This document shows, in pieces, positions 12,130 to 24,426 of a stretch of 64,000 nt of DNA. A program made the translations under genes and the position numbers. The DNA comes from Amaurobius ferox (taxonomy: Eukaryota; Arthropoda; Arachnida; Araneae; Amaurobiidae). Location: assembly GCA_951213105.1 (NCBI GenBank), contig OX578142.1, positions 122,788,731-122,852,730 on the forward strand, given 5' to 3'. The notes beneath the pieces are model-generated. The model searched no databases. It worked only from the letters and a program-made list of their open reading frames with translations, and had not been told where the DNA came from. How positions within the stretch are numbered: position 1 is the stretch's first letter; each line of letters opens with the position of its first letter.

Positions 12130-12302
12130 AGTTCAAGAGGTGTTATTAAATTGAGAGTTCTAAGGGTGTTATTGAAGAGAGTTCTAAGGGTGTTATTGAA
12201 GAGAGTTCTTAGGGTGTTATTGAAGAGAGTTCTTAGGGTGTTATTGAAGAGAGTTCTAAGGGTGTTATTGAAGAGAGTTCTAAGGGTGTTTTCACTAGAG
12301 TT
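12130..12302. repeat. 24-bp tandem repeat, about 6 copies
   Basis: Unit includes GAGAGTTCTAAGGGTGTTAT and repeats every 24 bp with a few A/T changes. Because 24 is a multiple of 3, frames stay open across it on both strands; those frames are products of the repeat, not genes. Confidence 0.9.
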
Positions 12303-12716
12303 CGTATCGTGTAGGTCGTATCGCGAGTTCAAGAGAGTTGGCTTGGATTGAGGTGCTTTTTGTCCGGCATGAGTTCGTTCTGATCATGGCTTTGAGTGTA
12401 TTGTCGTGAAAGATGCCAATGGTAAGCATAATATTTTTAGGATAATATCCCTTTAAGAGTGAGCACCAGGTTAGTTAAGTGTAGTACCATGTATATAGGG
12501 TAATTTAGTCTAGACGTGTACAATAAGATTTATTTTCTAGATCTGTCATTGCTTTAAACAGCCAGATGCTGCAATTATGTGAAGTTCATAATAAATATTA
12601 GTTTGATTCAATCCATTACATTACTGTATTATTGCCCTTTTACCGAAAGGTCGAAACCTCAAAGTTTGAGTTAAGTTACTATTGACAGATCCAACTAAAA
12701 TAAAGTATCTTGCATA
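12303..12716. other. Unassigned region
   Basis: Nothing recognised beyond an AATAAATATT motif near 12588, which could be a polyadenylation signal. Confidence 0.3.
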
Positions 12717-13437
12717 TACAGGGTGTATATAAACTGTTTTGACAAAATAAGAGGGGTGATAGTACCCATCAAGACGAACAAAATTTACAATGGGACCTAG
12801 GGTAGCATTCCACTCTAAGTGTCAGAAAAGCGTAAAGTTAAAACTGAACTTTTAACAGTGGAAATAAGGAGAATTAACGTAATCACAAGTTGCACAATCC
12901 AATTTATTTACACCAGAAAAAAACTCAAAGTAGATGCTAAAAGTGACGGCTAAGGGTGCCGTTGCACAATTCACACCGGCGAATGAACGACTGGCGCACC
13001 CCCTTGAAGGTACCTGGTTTCGTGTTTATCCTGCCCACTGCAACAACGATTCTCGCGACGAGATTTTCTATGGAGTCCACAGGCGTCTCGTACACCAATG
13101 ATTTTATGTGCCCCCAGAAGAAGAAGTCCAGTGGGTTGAGGTCCGGTGAGCGTGAAAGCCAAGCCACAGGTTCACTTAGTCCATTTATCCGGGATATGTG
13201 GTATTCAAGAAGTGTCGGCTGACTAGAAGTGACGGTGATGTTCTGGAGATGTGATACTTCTCCGGCACGACAGCTATGTCGTCCGAAGTGGCGACTTGTG
13301 CTTGTTGGACGTGTTTTGAAGTTGCTCTTTTCTGGCTCTCAGAGTGGAATGCGACCCTAGGTTCCATACTAAATATTGTTCGTGATGGGTACTATCACCC
13401 CTCTTATTTTGTCAAAACAGTTTATATACACCCTGTA
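12717..13437 (-). mobile_element. Internally deleted Tc1/mariner element with TA target duplication
   Basis: 717 bp from CAGGGTG (12719) to CACCCTG (13435), with TA on both sides. The terminal inverted repeats are about 110 bp (12719-12830 and 13326-13435). The outer 55 bp are nearly perfect and the inner part is diverged. It encloses only the C-terminal remnant of a transposase. Full-length relatives are about 1.3 kb, so roughly half is missing. Confidence 0.85.
12937..13367 (-). pseudogene. Tc1/mariner transposase remnant
   Basis: The minus strand reads SRSPDLNPLDFFFWGHIKSL, the hallmark stretch around the third catalytic Asp of IS630/Tc1/mariner transposases, followed by VYETPV and the usual Arg/Cys-rich C-terminus (12937-13167). 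The preceding piece ending in LNTTYPG (13185-13367) is in another frame, so a frameshift separates them. The helix-turn-helix and first two catalytic acids are absent. Cannot make a working transposase. Confidence 0.85.
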
Positions 13438-14345
13438 TAGTAGATTAGTGTAGTAAGAAGATATATGTTAAAAAAATACTTTACAAATTTTTGCGGTAAT
13501 CGGAAGAAAAATGGATTTCTCTAGAGAAGGAGAATTAAAGATAAGTTTTCTTTCTGTAACTCGTTTATTGTAATATGTAAAAATAAAATTCGGCGTGAGG
13601 GAGTTTGAGAAATTATTAATTTGCTTATTAACGGGATGAGTTATCGTTAATTCAGTCACATTCATTTTATACGTAATTATCATTATCAAACGAATTTTAT
13701 TTATTTATGAACGCTGGCGTAATTCCTTTTTGATATATTGCGAGTTTCTTGAATGTATTTATGAACATAATACTTAGCGTTTTCATTGGTGCGATGTAGT
13801 GATGTTGACAACTATCATTATCCGTGACGCAATTGCGTAACAGGCAGGAACTGAGCACGTTCCTGGGATTTTCAATCAACTAAATCTTAAAATCAAATAT
13901 TAATTAAAATACAGAAGCTAGCCTGCACCTAATTTATGTAAAATTGGAGAATTTCGTAAAAATTGAGAGTTCCATAACAGAGAATTCCATCCAACAGAGA
14001 ATTATATAAAAGTATAAAAATAAGAAGTTCCCTCTAGTGAAGAGATCCATTTATAAAACGTTGCATTTTCCATTAATAATTCGATACAGAGTAACGTGGT
14101 TTTTCTATTTGCATTAATATGCCTTCCTTTTTAATATTCCATAATTTTTTGTATTAATATACCTTAAATGTTTTATTAGAAATCATGCTTTCTACCGAAA
14201 ACTTATTTTAACCGGTGAAATAAACTTGCCGTTAGTCGAAGACCCAGATCGTCTGACTCATCCGAGGACATAGAGCAGCAATTTGGACTCGTGAAAATTT
14301 TACCAATGTTTAAACTTATATTTTCTAAAACAGCGGTAGGCAACC
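13438..14345. other. Unassigned AT-rich region
   Basis: No gene or repeat recognised. Confidence 0.3.
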
Positions 14346-14938
14346 TTCTACAATACATGATAATGTATAGAGAAAGTATTGGAATTGTGTGGAAAATCGC
14401 ATGTGGAAAATCGCATCTGGGTGTACATCTCTTTGTGCAATATATGTATCCACTCTAACTCAACATGTAATTGACTAAATTTCATAAAATTTGATATGTA
14501 TGCCACTTATGGGCTTACCCTGATGCTGATTAGATTTTGGTACGATTCGGGGAAAAACAACCTGCCTTGCGAAATGGCCCGCAAAAAAAAGTAAAAATTT
14601 GAAATAAATGACTCAAATTGCTGTAATATATTAATATGTACTTGATCTTCATGTAATGTTTGACAACACAGCGAATGAGACTGCCCCCATGATTCCAGGG
14701 CGAACCGTTCTCGAGATATTTTTTCAAATTTTGAGGAGCTGAAGACGTTATAAAATGTATTAAGTAGCCAAATGAAACGGAGATACATTAAAAGTACAAA
14801 TTGGATATAATATAAGAAAAGTATCCACGCTATTCTGCAATTAAACTCAATTTAATGCATCATGATGTAAAAATTAAAGAGAAAATGAATTTTAGTCTGC
14901 AGGGAAAGTTATGTGCTGCCCCTATCAGATTTTTTTTA
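14346..14938 (-). repeat. H1 hairpin-ended repeat, copy 1
   Basis: Diverged copy in reverse orientation. Starts with the terminal hairpin (AATACATGATAATGTATAGA) and ends with GTGCTGCCCCTATCAGATTT. It carries only one of the ~130-bp internal modules with the ATTAGATTTTGGTACGATTC motif. Confidence 0.75.
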
Positions 14939-15490
14939 ACTTATAAGCCTGCTCCTGGTCGTAAGCCAGGGCTCTGCCAGGTAATCTGGCAGGAAGCTAG
15001 CTGCCTCGAAATTATTTTAACACATATAAATTTCTTGTTGAACTTGAGCAATTTTCCACAAAATAATCATCAAAAATTGTAGATTTTCTAATGGAAAATA
15101 GTTTTCAAATTAGAACGGGATACATCATTTTGATCCAAATATCATTTGACTTTCAAAGTATTATTTTGATATACTGAAAGTAAATTTTTTGGTGAATTTA
15201 AATAATTAGTTAGAAATAATTGGTGGCATACATATTGAAAATATCATTAGAATGTTCAAAAAATGTTCCTCCCAAATTTTATTTTTGATAAGGTACTTTT
15301 GATAAGTTAGTTAAGATTTCAAAGATAACCGAAACTCCCCAAACTCTGCAAGTCTCTGTTTAAATCGTCCTTTGCAGCCGAGTGGTAATCAAATGCTTTG
15401 CTGTAATCAAATAGTTTAATGCAAATTTATTTGAAAATTCGATGACGAATTGATGGAGAATTTGTCGAACAGTTGCTTTGAAGATTGATT

Positions 15491-16292
15491 ATTTCCCTTG
15501 CAATACATGGTAATGCATAGGGAAAGTATTGGAATCGTGCCGAAAATCGCAACTTGAGTTTTCGATGGATCTACACGTTTTAGGACCTATAGAACACGAA
15601 AAAACTATTTTTAACGTGAGGTGTGTGTCTGTCTGGCTGTGCAGATGTTGTATCCACTCTAACTGAAAAACTAATAGATCGAATTTCATAAAATTTGGTA
15701 GGTAAGTCCATTGTGGGTGACTCTGGTGTTGATTAGATTTTGATACGATTCGGGATAAAAAGAACCTCCTTTTTTTGCGAAATTGTCCACGAAAATTGTC
15801 TGTATCCACTCTAGATGAAAAGCTAATACACCAAATTTCACAAAATTTGGTAGATAAATCACTTATAGGTTAACCTAGTGCTGATTAGATTTTAGTACTA
15901 TTTGGAAAAAAGAACCTGCCTTTTTTGCAAAATGGCCCACATAAAACTTTAAATCTAAAAATAAAAGACTACGTGTGTTCAAATATATCAATTAAATGCT
16001 TATATTATACGTAATTTTTGACGACGGAAAGAATAAGACTAACCCCATTGCTCTAGATCTAACCGTTCTCTAGATATTTTAGCTTTTTGCATTTTCGCTA
16101 CGTCACCTTTGAAGTCCAGTTACTACATGAAAACGAAAATTTAATTAAAAGTGCCAATTCAGTGTCATTTAAAATAATTATGGCTGTTATTTTGTGCAAT
16201 TAAACTCAATTTAATGAATTACTGAAGAAATAATGAGAACGTGAATATGAGTCTGCAGGCAAAGTCATGTGCTGTCCACATCAGATTTTTAT
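15491..16292 (-). repeat. H1 hairpin-ended repeat, copy 2
   Basis: Full-length-looking reverse copy. Order: terminal hairpin, the TCGAAAA...TTTTCGA-type stem region, GTGTGTCTGTCTGG microsatellite remnant, two ~130-bp modules, the CGTTCTCTAGATATTTTAG block, and the TGCTGTCCACATCAGATTT end. Confidence 0.85.
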
Positions 16293-16342
16293 ATTAGTGT
16301 GACGATTGGTTGGTATTGACGTATAATTGGGCATCTAATTAC

Positions 16343-17712
16343 TTTTCCTGCAATACATGGTAATGTATAGGGAAAGTATTGGAATCATGCCGAAAATCGT
16401 AACTTGAGTTTTCGAAGGATCTACGAGTTTTGGGACCTCTAGAACACGAAAAAATTGTTTTTGGCGTAACGTCTGTGTGTGCGTATCTGTCTATACAATG
16501 TATGTATCCATTCTAAATTTAAAAGTAATAGACCAAATTTCACAAAATTTGGTGGGTATGTCACTTGTGGGATACCCTGGTAGTGATTAGATTTTGGTAC
16601 GATTCTGTAGAAAAGGAACCTACTACTCTTTTTTGCGAAATGGCCCTCATAACTTGTATTTATCTGCTCTAGCTGATAAACTAATTGGCAAAATTACACA
16701 AAATTTGGCAGATAAGTCGCTTGTAGGATATTATGGTGTTGGTTAAATTTAGGTACGATTCGAAAAAAAAAATTGCTTCTTTTTGCGAAATGGTACTCCA
16801 AATCTAAAATATCTGATCTAATAGAAAGACTACATATGTTCAAATGTATCAATTAAGTACTTGCATTATACGTAATTTTTGACGACAAAAGGAGTAAGAC
16901 CAATCCCATTACTCCAAGATCTCTTCTCGAGATATTTTAATCTTTAATTTTGAGGAAGTGAAGACGTTTTTCACCGTAGTTAAAAAAATATTTAATGAAA
17001 TTTTTTAAAACTTAGTTTTTTTTTGTTAATCAAATGGTCAGGCACTTGACTTCCACAATTCGCTTATACATTGCCCAGAAACGTGAACCATTTAGCCGTC
17101 CTGAGACGTTGCCCCAGACGCTCCAGAGGGGGGTGGAACACACTGCGCCCAACAACACAACATCTATGCCTTACGTGGGACTCGAACCCACAACGCGGCG
17201 GCCGAACGACCGCTTGGAAAAGCTCACCTTGACCGTTCGACCACCGCGCCGGCTTTTAAAACTTAGTTGTTAAGTCCCTTGATGCTTATCTTGACGATGA
17301 TTAGATTTTTATATGATTCGGAAAAATATCATCGAATAATTTTTGCGAAATGGCCCGCAAAGATAGCGAAAATCTGAAATAAATGACTAAAGTTGTTGAA
17401 ATACATTAATAAAGTACTTGTTCTTTAGGTCAGTTTTGATAGCAAAGCGAATAGGACTGGTTCCATGACTATAGGATGTACCATTCTCGATATATTGTAG
17501 TTTTTGGAATTTTGAGGAGTTGAAGAATTCAAAGTGAAGTAAGTTGCCAAATTAAACAAAGATGCATTAAAAAGGCAAATTACATATAATATCAGAAAAG
17601 TGTCCATGGAATTTTTTGCAATCAAATTCAATTTAATACATAATGAAATAAAAAATTACAAAATTAATTTAGATCTACAAGGAAAGTCATGTGCTGCTCG
17701 TATTAGATTTTT
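16343..17712 (-). repeat. H1 hairpin-ended repeats, copies 3a and 3b, split by a SINE
   Basis: 3a (16343 to about 16965) has the hairpin end but lacks the TCTGATG end. 3b (about 16970 to 17712) lacks the hairpin and ends TGCTGCTCGTATTAGATTT. Copy 3b is interrupted by the SINE at 17018-17253, which dates after it. Confidence 0.7.
17003..17268 (-). mobile_element. tRNA-derived SINE with 15-bp target duplication
   Basis: SINE body 17018-17253, flanked by perfect TTTTAAAACTTAGTT at 17003-17017 and 17254-17268. On the minus strand it starts with a tRNA-like head: A-box region GGTGGTCGAACGG and B box GGTTCGAGTCC, then a unique body. It ends in an A-rich tail (the T run at 17018-17024 on the plus strand). 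The arrangement is a textbook L1/RTE-mobilised insertion. Confidence 0.88.
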
Positions 17713-19000
17713 TTATTTGACGATCAAATTCGAATTTAATGAATTATTAGTGTTCTTTTGCCTCATGAAATGAAAATATGACTGATCAGTCAGGGAGACA
17801 TAAAACTTTATCAAGGACTGCATGACAACCTCTTCTCCAAAGAATGCTGTCTTTGTTATCATAAAAGCATTTTATTAAGGGCGTTCAGAGAAAACCAAAA
17901 AATGTCAGTTTAAGGAAGCATCTTATATGTAGAATACTTCTCAGGTACATTATATACGTAGAGCTGAGATGAGAAATGTTCATCGTAAAAAAAAAAAAAA
18001 ATCCATTATTTCGAGGTGCTTATTAAGAAAAGTTTTCTGTGTTTTATTTCCTTAAATATAAGCTACATAATACGCAATAACAGCTAAATAATAACATTTA
18101 ACAGATAATTGCTGCATACAGTCTTATACTTTATACGAATCAGCTGCTCATCCATGGAGACTAATTTTTATAAACTGCCAAGGAGATGAATTGAAAATAT
18201 TGCAACCCAAGAATAAAGCTCTAGGTATATAAGACATTCTTCAACTGAGCTTGTGTCCTCTATTCTTCATCATGACTCTTTAGCTAAAATACAATATTTT
18301 CTACTAAAAATTTATTTTTACTATGAGTATTCGATTGGTTCCGATGAAAATATCAAACATGATTCCAATGCATCCCTCCATTTCGTTGTCCACTTCTTAA
18401 TCTCTTCTTATACGAAGAACCACTTTTAGTATTCCATATGCTCTATATGGAATAATGTTCGACACTACTATTCCATAAATCTCTTTGGGATTAATATGAA
18501 TTTGATTTCTATTATTTTGTTAAATTTTATTTAGAAAAGCCTTACGTTATGTGAAATGGCCTCATATGCTCCGTTTTTACAAAAAAATAAATAAGTAAAT
18601 AAATAAAAAATAAAATAAAACTATTTAAATCAAAAGAATCTGTTGAAATAAAGTATTAATACTTAATTACTACACAAAAATATCATAACAGTCGAGTTAT
18701 TTAATTATTACTTATTTTTTGGTATATCACAATTTTTACATAATTTTATATATTCGTTTCAAAATATCATGCTTTAATTTTACTAGTAAACACGGCTTAA
18801 TTATTTCAATTCTAAGCATGCATTAAATTTGAAACAATCTGTCGAAATAAAGTTTTAAAACTTAATTGCCACTCAAGAATATCCTAAAATAGAGTAATTT
18901 AATTTTTATTTATTTATTTGACATATCACTTTCATTGCACATTTTCATAAATTTGATTTCAGTAAACTTTATAAATTCCATTTAATGAACTCCTTGCGAA
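17713..19000. other. Unassigned AT-rich region
   Basis: No gene recognised. Two diverged stretches near 18640-18740 and 18835-18930 share the phrase TCTGTCGAAATAAAGT or close to it, suggesting an old ~195-bp direct duplication. Confidence 0.35.
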
Positions 19001-19008
19001 AATAAAAC

Positions 19009-19431
19009 CACCGCGCATGCGCATTATACTTACGTAACAAGTGGATGCTGAAACATAAATAAACACGCCTAAAGATGTATCGATATTTTGCTGTCCAATT
19101 CATTCCTCACACCCACACTGTTGGAGTACTTCAAACCCCGATATCAAACACTTTGCAACCCTTGTCTCTGTCGAAGTTTTTAATCATTCTTTGTTGGGCT
19201 CCGTGTTTCTATGGCAACGTGAGTCTGGAGCCTCTCTGCGGGGGGTCCAAGACCCTCCCCCGCCAGGTGTGTAGCCGTCCCTGTCCCAAGCATGCTTTCC
19301 ATTGATCTGTTTCAATTCACGATCGGAAGACTGACCGTTTCTCCCCTCAGTTCTTGCCCAGAGGGCTTCTCGGCAATACACGAGTCTTGTTTCTCGCCCG
19401 CTCCTTGCTTTCTTTCAGCTCTAGTACAACA
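19009..19431 (+). promoter_or_regulatory. Putative promoter and 5' untranslated region
   Basis: GC-richer than its surroundings. Contains the NRF1-type palindrome CGCGCATGCGCA (19012-19023), a TTACGTAA bZIP motif just after it, a CCAAT box near 19092 and an RFX X-box GTTTCTATGGCAAC (19205-19218). It leads into the exon candidate at 19432. Motif clustering suggests a polymerase II promoter; start site not determined. Confidence 0.45.
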
Positions 19432-19489
19432 ATGTATACTGGGTACTTCATATTTGCTTTCTTCCTGCTGATTTCTTCTTTTCTCGTAG
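19432..19489 (+). CDS. Candidate first coding exon encoding a signal peptide
   Basis: ATG in a good context (ACAACAATG) opens a 58-nt exon reading MYTGYFIFAFFLLISSFLV and the first base of a Gly codon. It ends at a strong donor, GTAG|GTAAGTGAG, in phase 1. The peptide is a typical cleavable signal sequence: short N-terminus, hydrophobic core rich in Phe/Leu/Ile, then small residues. A promoter-like stretch lies just upstream. A following exon was not found in the window, so the gene would have a long first intron or continue past the right edge. A chance signal-like frame cannot be excluded. Confidence 0.42.
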
Positions 19490-19696
19490 GTAAGTGAGAA
19501 TTTCCCTCAAATCTATTTGAACAGGGGAGATCAAGGAGAAGCGTAAGAAAGTTCCCGGAAAGTTTTGTTTCCCCGGGAAAGTTTGCGGAGTTTGCGACGA
19601 GTTGTGGGAGCGCTTCCTGTTTTCATTTTACGATCCCAATAAATAATGTTTTACATTTTATTCATCTCAAATCAGAAATAAGAGTATCAAAATAAA

Positions 19697-21533
19697 TACG
19701 GAGTAGAAATTTATCCAGAAGTATATTAATATAAATTTGTCAAACGTCACAGTCTATTATTTTTTTCAAAGTAGTTCTTGAGTAGAAATGCTAATTATTT
19801 AACAGCTTTGTTATAGATATTAGAATTTTTCTTTAATTTAAATGTGTATAAGAAGCACTTTATTTACTATTAGCCTTAAATATCATCTTTGTTAAAGTTT
19901 GTGGAATTTAGACATGTTTTTATTTGCGTTTTCTGTTTTAATTTCACGACCACAACTTCCCCCACATTATAAAATCTTTTATTGACTATAAATATGGGGG
20001 AAAAGTGTAAGTTAATTATTTATTTCTAATTTTTATTGAAAAAATTATTTAAAAACTTTTACTCGCAATGCTAAACAACCCCTTTTCAATGTATATAAAG
20101 AAAGCCTTTTATATATTATCAATTTCAGATATTACTTTAGGATACATTTTCAAGAGTTTATGCTAAGTTGTGGTAACATTTATACCCTTGATTGTTACAA
20201 CATATGTTGATTTGATTTTTTTTTTATTTAAAAACAAGAATGCAGATTATTAAATGATATAATTACTTTTTAATAAAATATATTATATGTAGTGAAACAA
20301 TAATTATGTTTTAAAGTTTAAATTAACAAAAATTAACGTTCAATGTCCTCAATTAAAATTTATATAAAAAAAGATTTGTTACTTTTATATTCATTTTGAT
20401 AGCTTCCAAAAAATTCTATGACTGGTAACTGCATTTAATTGCACAAAATCTTTTCTATTTGTTCAACTTTCCTTGACTTTATTTAAAAAGTTATTGAGAG
20501 GGAAATGTTTTTTTAGGGAAATAGAGAGTTTGTATATAGAACGTTGGATTATGTCAAGTGGGGAAGAAATCTAAACCTGTATGAGTTAGCTAATATTTTG
20601 TTACGGGTCATATCAAGTTTCATATCCGTAATGAAAAATTATCGCGGCAGGAAATAAAGAAAAACATCGCTTAAAATTAATTTTTTTAATTAAAATAATT
20701 ATACGTAAAGTAGTCATACTGATACATGAGTGTATAAGACTATCGAAATCTAAACTAAAGTAATATCCAATTCATATAAATTATAAAAAATGAGGTATTC
20801 TGACAACTAGAACACTCAACAATTTCAATACAAGAAATAACCATATATTTTAAAAATGGATAATGAGTATTTGCTATACATAGTTCAGTTTAAAATAAGG
20901 TACAATTTATTAAGAAAGTAGTCATGGGGCAAGATATTAGATTATTAAAATGTATGTATATAATAGTATAAAATAATTTAAAACATTTTATACTATTATA
21001 TTTTAATTCGAATAATATTCCCCTCATCCAATCAATATGTCATAATTTAAATATTAGAGCAGATGAAAGATATTTACTTCAACACATATTTTGCTCCAAA
21101 GTCTTTTCAAAAAAATTATTTATATTAAAATTGTTACATGAAAATTTTACTTTTTAAAACATAAAATAAAGCTCAAATATTCGTAAGATTAAAATTTATG
21201 TACCAACACTAAATTATGCAATAAAATTATACTACTAAAACTATTATCCCGAAATTTTGTATGCATGGATATATTTATTTCTAATTATGCAAATCTACAT
21301 TTTTTATCAGGTAGCAAAAATTTTAGCGTTACTTTATCAGAGAATAACTTTATCAAAGGTGATGCGAAAAAGAGTTTTGTTTGGAGAGTGTACAGAGTGA
21401 TTAAAATTATTTCCCAATGTTTTTTAATGTTCACTATAAAATACTCTTTCGAGTGTTACGGAAGCTGGGAATCGTATACGTAGATTCAGTAATTGAACAT
21501 TTTGCAAGTTACGAAAATTTAATTTACGATTCG
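19697..21533 (+). repeat. R1 repeat, copy 1 (1.8 kb)
   Basis: Matches 42830-44605 in the same orientation along its full length with scattered substitutions and indels; about 90 bp near 21020-21110 are missing from the second copy. No protein is encoded. Likely a non-autonomous transposon, class unknown. Confidence 0.8.
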
Positions 21534-22199
21534 ATGCGCACAAAAATGTTCGAATCCTGGAGTGAACATAAAATGCACTTTTCAATGACACAGTGACTAT
21601 AAATTTGGTAAAAAGGTAGAACATATAATAAAAATAACAGGATAAGTTGTTGTTGTGTACTATTTTTATTTTGGGGGAAGAAAAGTATACAAAATATTCA
21701 AATTATTGAGAGGGAATGGAAAACCGACATTACCAGGTTATAAAGTTGTTGTGAACAGGCCCTGATTACGGCTAAGACCCAGATATAAGGCTCCAAGATT
21801 AGAGTGCCCCCAAATCACCTCTCAATTGTAACCTAAGGGCCAAAACCTTAAAACTTTAATTTTTTTCTTGCATTTCTGCACCTAAACTTTTTTTCTAACC
21901 ACTTGAATACTTTTTCTAAAAATCTAATTTAAGACAGCATAAACTCAGCAACTTAATTTTATTATTTGTTAAATATCACTTAATTTCAAAACTTAATTTT
22001 GAGGATGTTATTAAGGGCTTTGCAGAATAGAAAAGTAGGATAAAACTTTTATGAATTAATTTGAGATTTTATTAATGTGTATTTCATTTCTATTATACAT
22101 TCTATTTATTTTTCCAAGAAAAAGGGGAAATATTCCATTGTAATTTTTGGTTTCTTTAATATCTGTAATTTTAATGGTGGATAGCATGGTTTTTCTAAC
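21534..22199. other. Unassigned AT-rich region
   Basis: No gene or clear repeat recognised. Confidence 0.3.
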
Positions 22200-22935
22200 G
22201 TGAAGTAGCGCACACTTTGTGCAATACAAGACTGGAATTTGTGTAGTATGAAAAAACCGCTTTTTAGTAGTATATTTTCAGTGCTGCTGATGAGGAATTT
22301 AAAGGATATATTTTTTCATAATGATTAAATTTGTTTATTCTAATGGCCGTAAGTGTTTTAGTAAAATTGAAGAGTTCGGGTTAAAACATTTTTCTTGTAA
22401 CCAATTCTGTAGTAGAAAGTGCGCAATATGTTTTGTGTGTAGGAATTAATGGTTATCTCCAAAGAGAAAGAAACGGTCATTTTCTCATTATAATTTTTTA
22501 CTATAGGAACAAAGGCGTTCAACTTTTACAATATGTAGAGTAAAATTTTCGATCAAAATGTTTTTTCTGCTATGAAATTTGTCTCAGTAATATGTATGCA
22601 TTACATTTCATTACAGTTACGTATTTCATTAAGTATTAATATATTTTCACTTTTTTTAACATATTTTTAATAGCATTATCTTTGTTTGAGAGACGCTAGT
22701 TCGACAATTCCGCATTCGAGCTTAGATTTCACAACTAAGTTATCTAAGAAATGACGGAATTACCTCCCTCTCAAGATACAAAATTTAGGATTTCTTATAA
22801 AATCACAAAAATAGTCATATTCTGAGCCTTAAAATTTTCCAACTGAGAACTCCCCCACCCAAATCTCCACAATTTATGGGTGGCTAATAGCGTCCACTTA
22901 TGCAGTATGAAATTTTTCTTAGAGTAAACACCGGC
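22200..22935 (+). repeat. R3 repeat, copy 1
   Basis: Diverged from 24427-25215; shared stretches include TAATGATTAAATTTGTTTAT and the terminal TGCAGTATGAAA. Family not recognised. Confidence 0.65.
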
Positions 22936-22984
22936 GGACTGTGTAGTTTTATAAACCACAAACTTGCCTCCTATACAAAAAGAA

Positions 22985-23255
22985 TGCGAATTTTTTTCTC
23001 AGTTTCTATTTTATTAATACTGCTAAGCCACGCTGGTATTAAGATCTGCAAGATACAATTTTGGAATATGTTTTCAAATTTTCCAAATCAGTGGGCACGC
23101 TACGACCATCATTAGTTAAATAATCCCTGTAGGCATTCAAATATTCTGTGAAACATAAATTAAAATGTTTGCAGAGAGATTCTATTTCATTTTCTTCAAA
23201 TCCAAGATAAATTTCTGATGGCTGTTCGCCTGGTTTAAGAATTCTCAACCCTTAT
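22985..23255 (-). pseudogene. hAT-like transposase C-terminal fragment
   Basis: The minus strand reads EIESLCKHFNLCFTEYLNAY and GRSVPTDLENLKTYSKIVSC, then a stop, then YQRGLAVLIK. This resembles the region leading into the conserved hAT dimerisation motif (AECERGFS.MN) of KIAA1586/ZNF862-like transposase-derived proteins. One stop interrupts it and no upstream part is present. Recognition is by pattern memory only. Confidence 0.45.
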
Positions 23256-23570
23256 GACGTCTGAAATGAAATTCTTACAGTAAGAAAGTTATTAATTTTA
23301 ATATATATTTCTAGTAGCAATGGGTAAAATATATATAATTTCTCCCTTCCTTTTGATTATGTCGTTTTTTCATAATATTAGGCGTATAAATTAAATGAGT
23401 TTCTATTGCGGCATTTATAAAATAGTTCTGAAATTCTGGTCCGAATACACCACTGCTGTTATTCTAAGCTTGGAAACTAGACAAAAAAGTCGCTTTATCT
23501 GATGAGAAAAACGGGAAAATATCATTACAATCAACCTTTTTATACATTGTCTGAGGATTGAACTTAAAAC

Positions 23571-23771
23571 TTAACCTTTTGCTTACGGGTGGGACAGCGT
23601 CAATCCCCAACGAAGAACGTCACAAAAATACAGGTATTTGTCATACCCTATCCCACTTACTGTTGACCCCCCCCCCCCGAAATGTTTGGGATAGGGTATG
23701 TCAAATATCTGTTTTTTTGGGAGGTTCTTTGTTAGGGACTGACGCTGTCCCACCCGTAAACAAAAGGTTAA
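23571..23771. mobile_element. Foldback MITE with TTAA target duplication
   Basis: 193-bp element 23575-23767 flanked by TTAA on each side. Its halves are inverted repeats of about 80 bp: CCTTTTGCTTACGGGTGGGA on the left mirrors the right end with few mismatches. A run of about 11 C sits in the short centre. TTAA duplication suggests piggyBac-type mobilisation. Confidence 0.65.
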
Positions 23772-24426
23772 GCTTACTATCAAAGCTTTGTATAATCAAA
23801 TTAATTGTTCTTCTGTAATAGTTTTAAGTACTTTGAGACTAAACATATTTTCAATAGAAAAGCGCTATACAGGAACATTTTTTTGTGAATTAAATTGTTA
23901 AAATAAGCAGTATAATAGATAACGGACGTATTTTCATTGCATAAAATTAAGCTTTGCAAGAGTTTGCCTTGAAAAGAGATACGCTAGATTAGCAGAAAAT
24001 TAGTTTTGGCGTATCCACTAACTTTATAAAATCGATTTTTTCAACAAAAATTCATTTACGATCTTTTTCAAAATTGAGGAAGAAGAATTTTCTTTCATAA
24101 ACGATAGAATAAAACAATATTGGCACACTATTTAAACTCTAGTATTTCATATGTTGAAACTGACTAAAAATTCTTATGTGATCGACCGGTAGATCACGAT
24201 TGATATTATAGGCACTCCTGCTGTATGTAGTAAATTTTAAGGCATATTTAAATAAATATGGAGTAGTCGCGATATTCTTGTTAATTATTTGAACCCGACA
24301 GGGATTGAAGGAGGGTAATTTGGTTTCTTTTTTTTTATATAACGTATAAAATATGCATAACCAGCTTTGGAGCTTTTAGTTCCAGCTTCAGAGATGCAGT
24401 AGCGAACAATTTGTGATGAATGAAAA

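Noticed and set aside
12099..12351. Repetitive small frames on both strands (LRVLLKRV-type)
   Set aside because: Created by the 24-bp tandem repeat.
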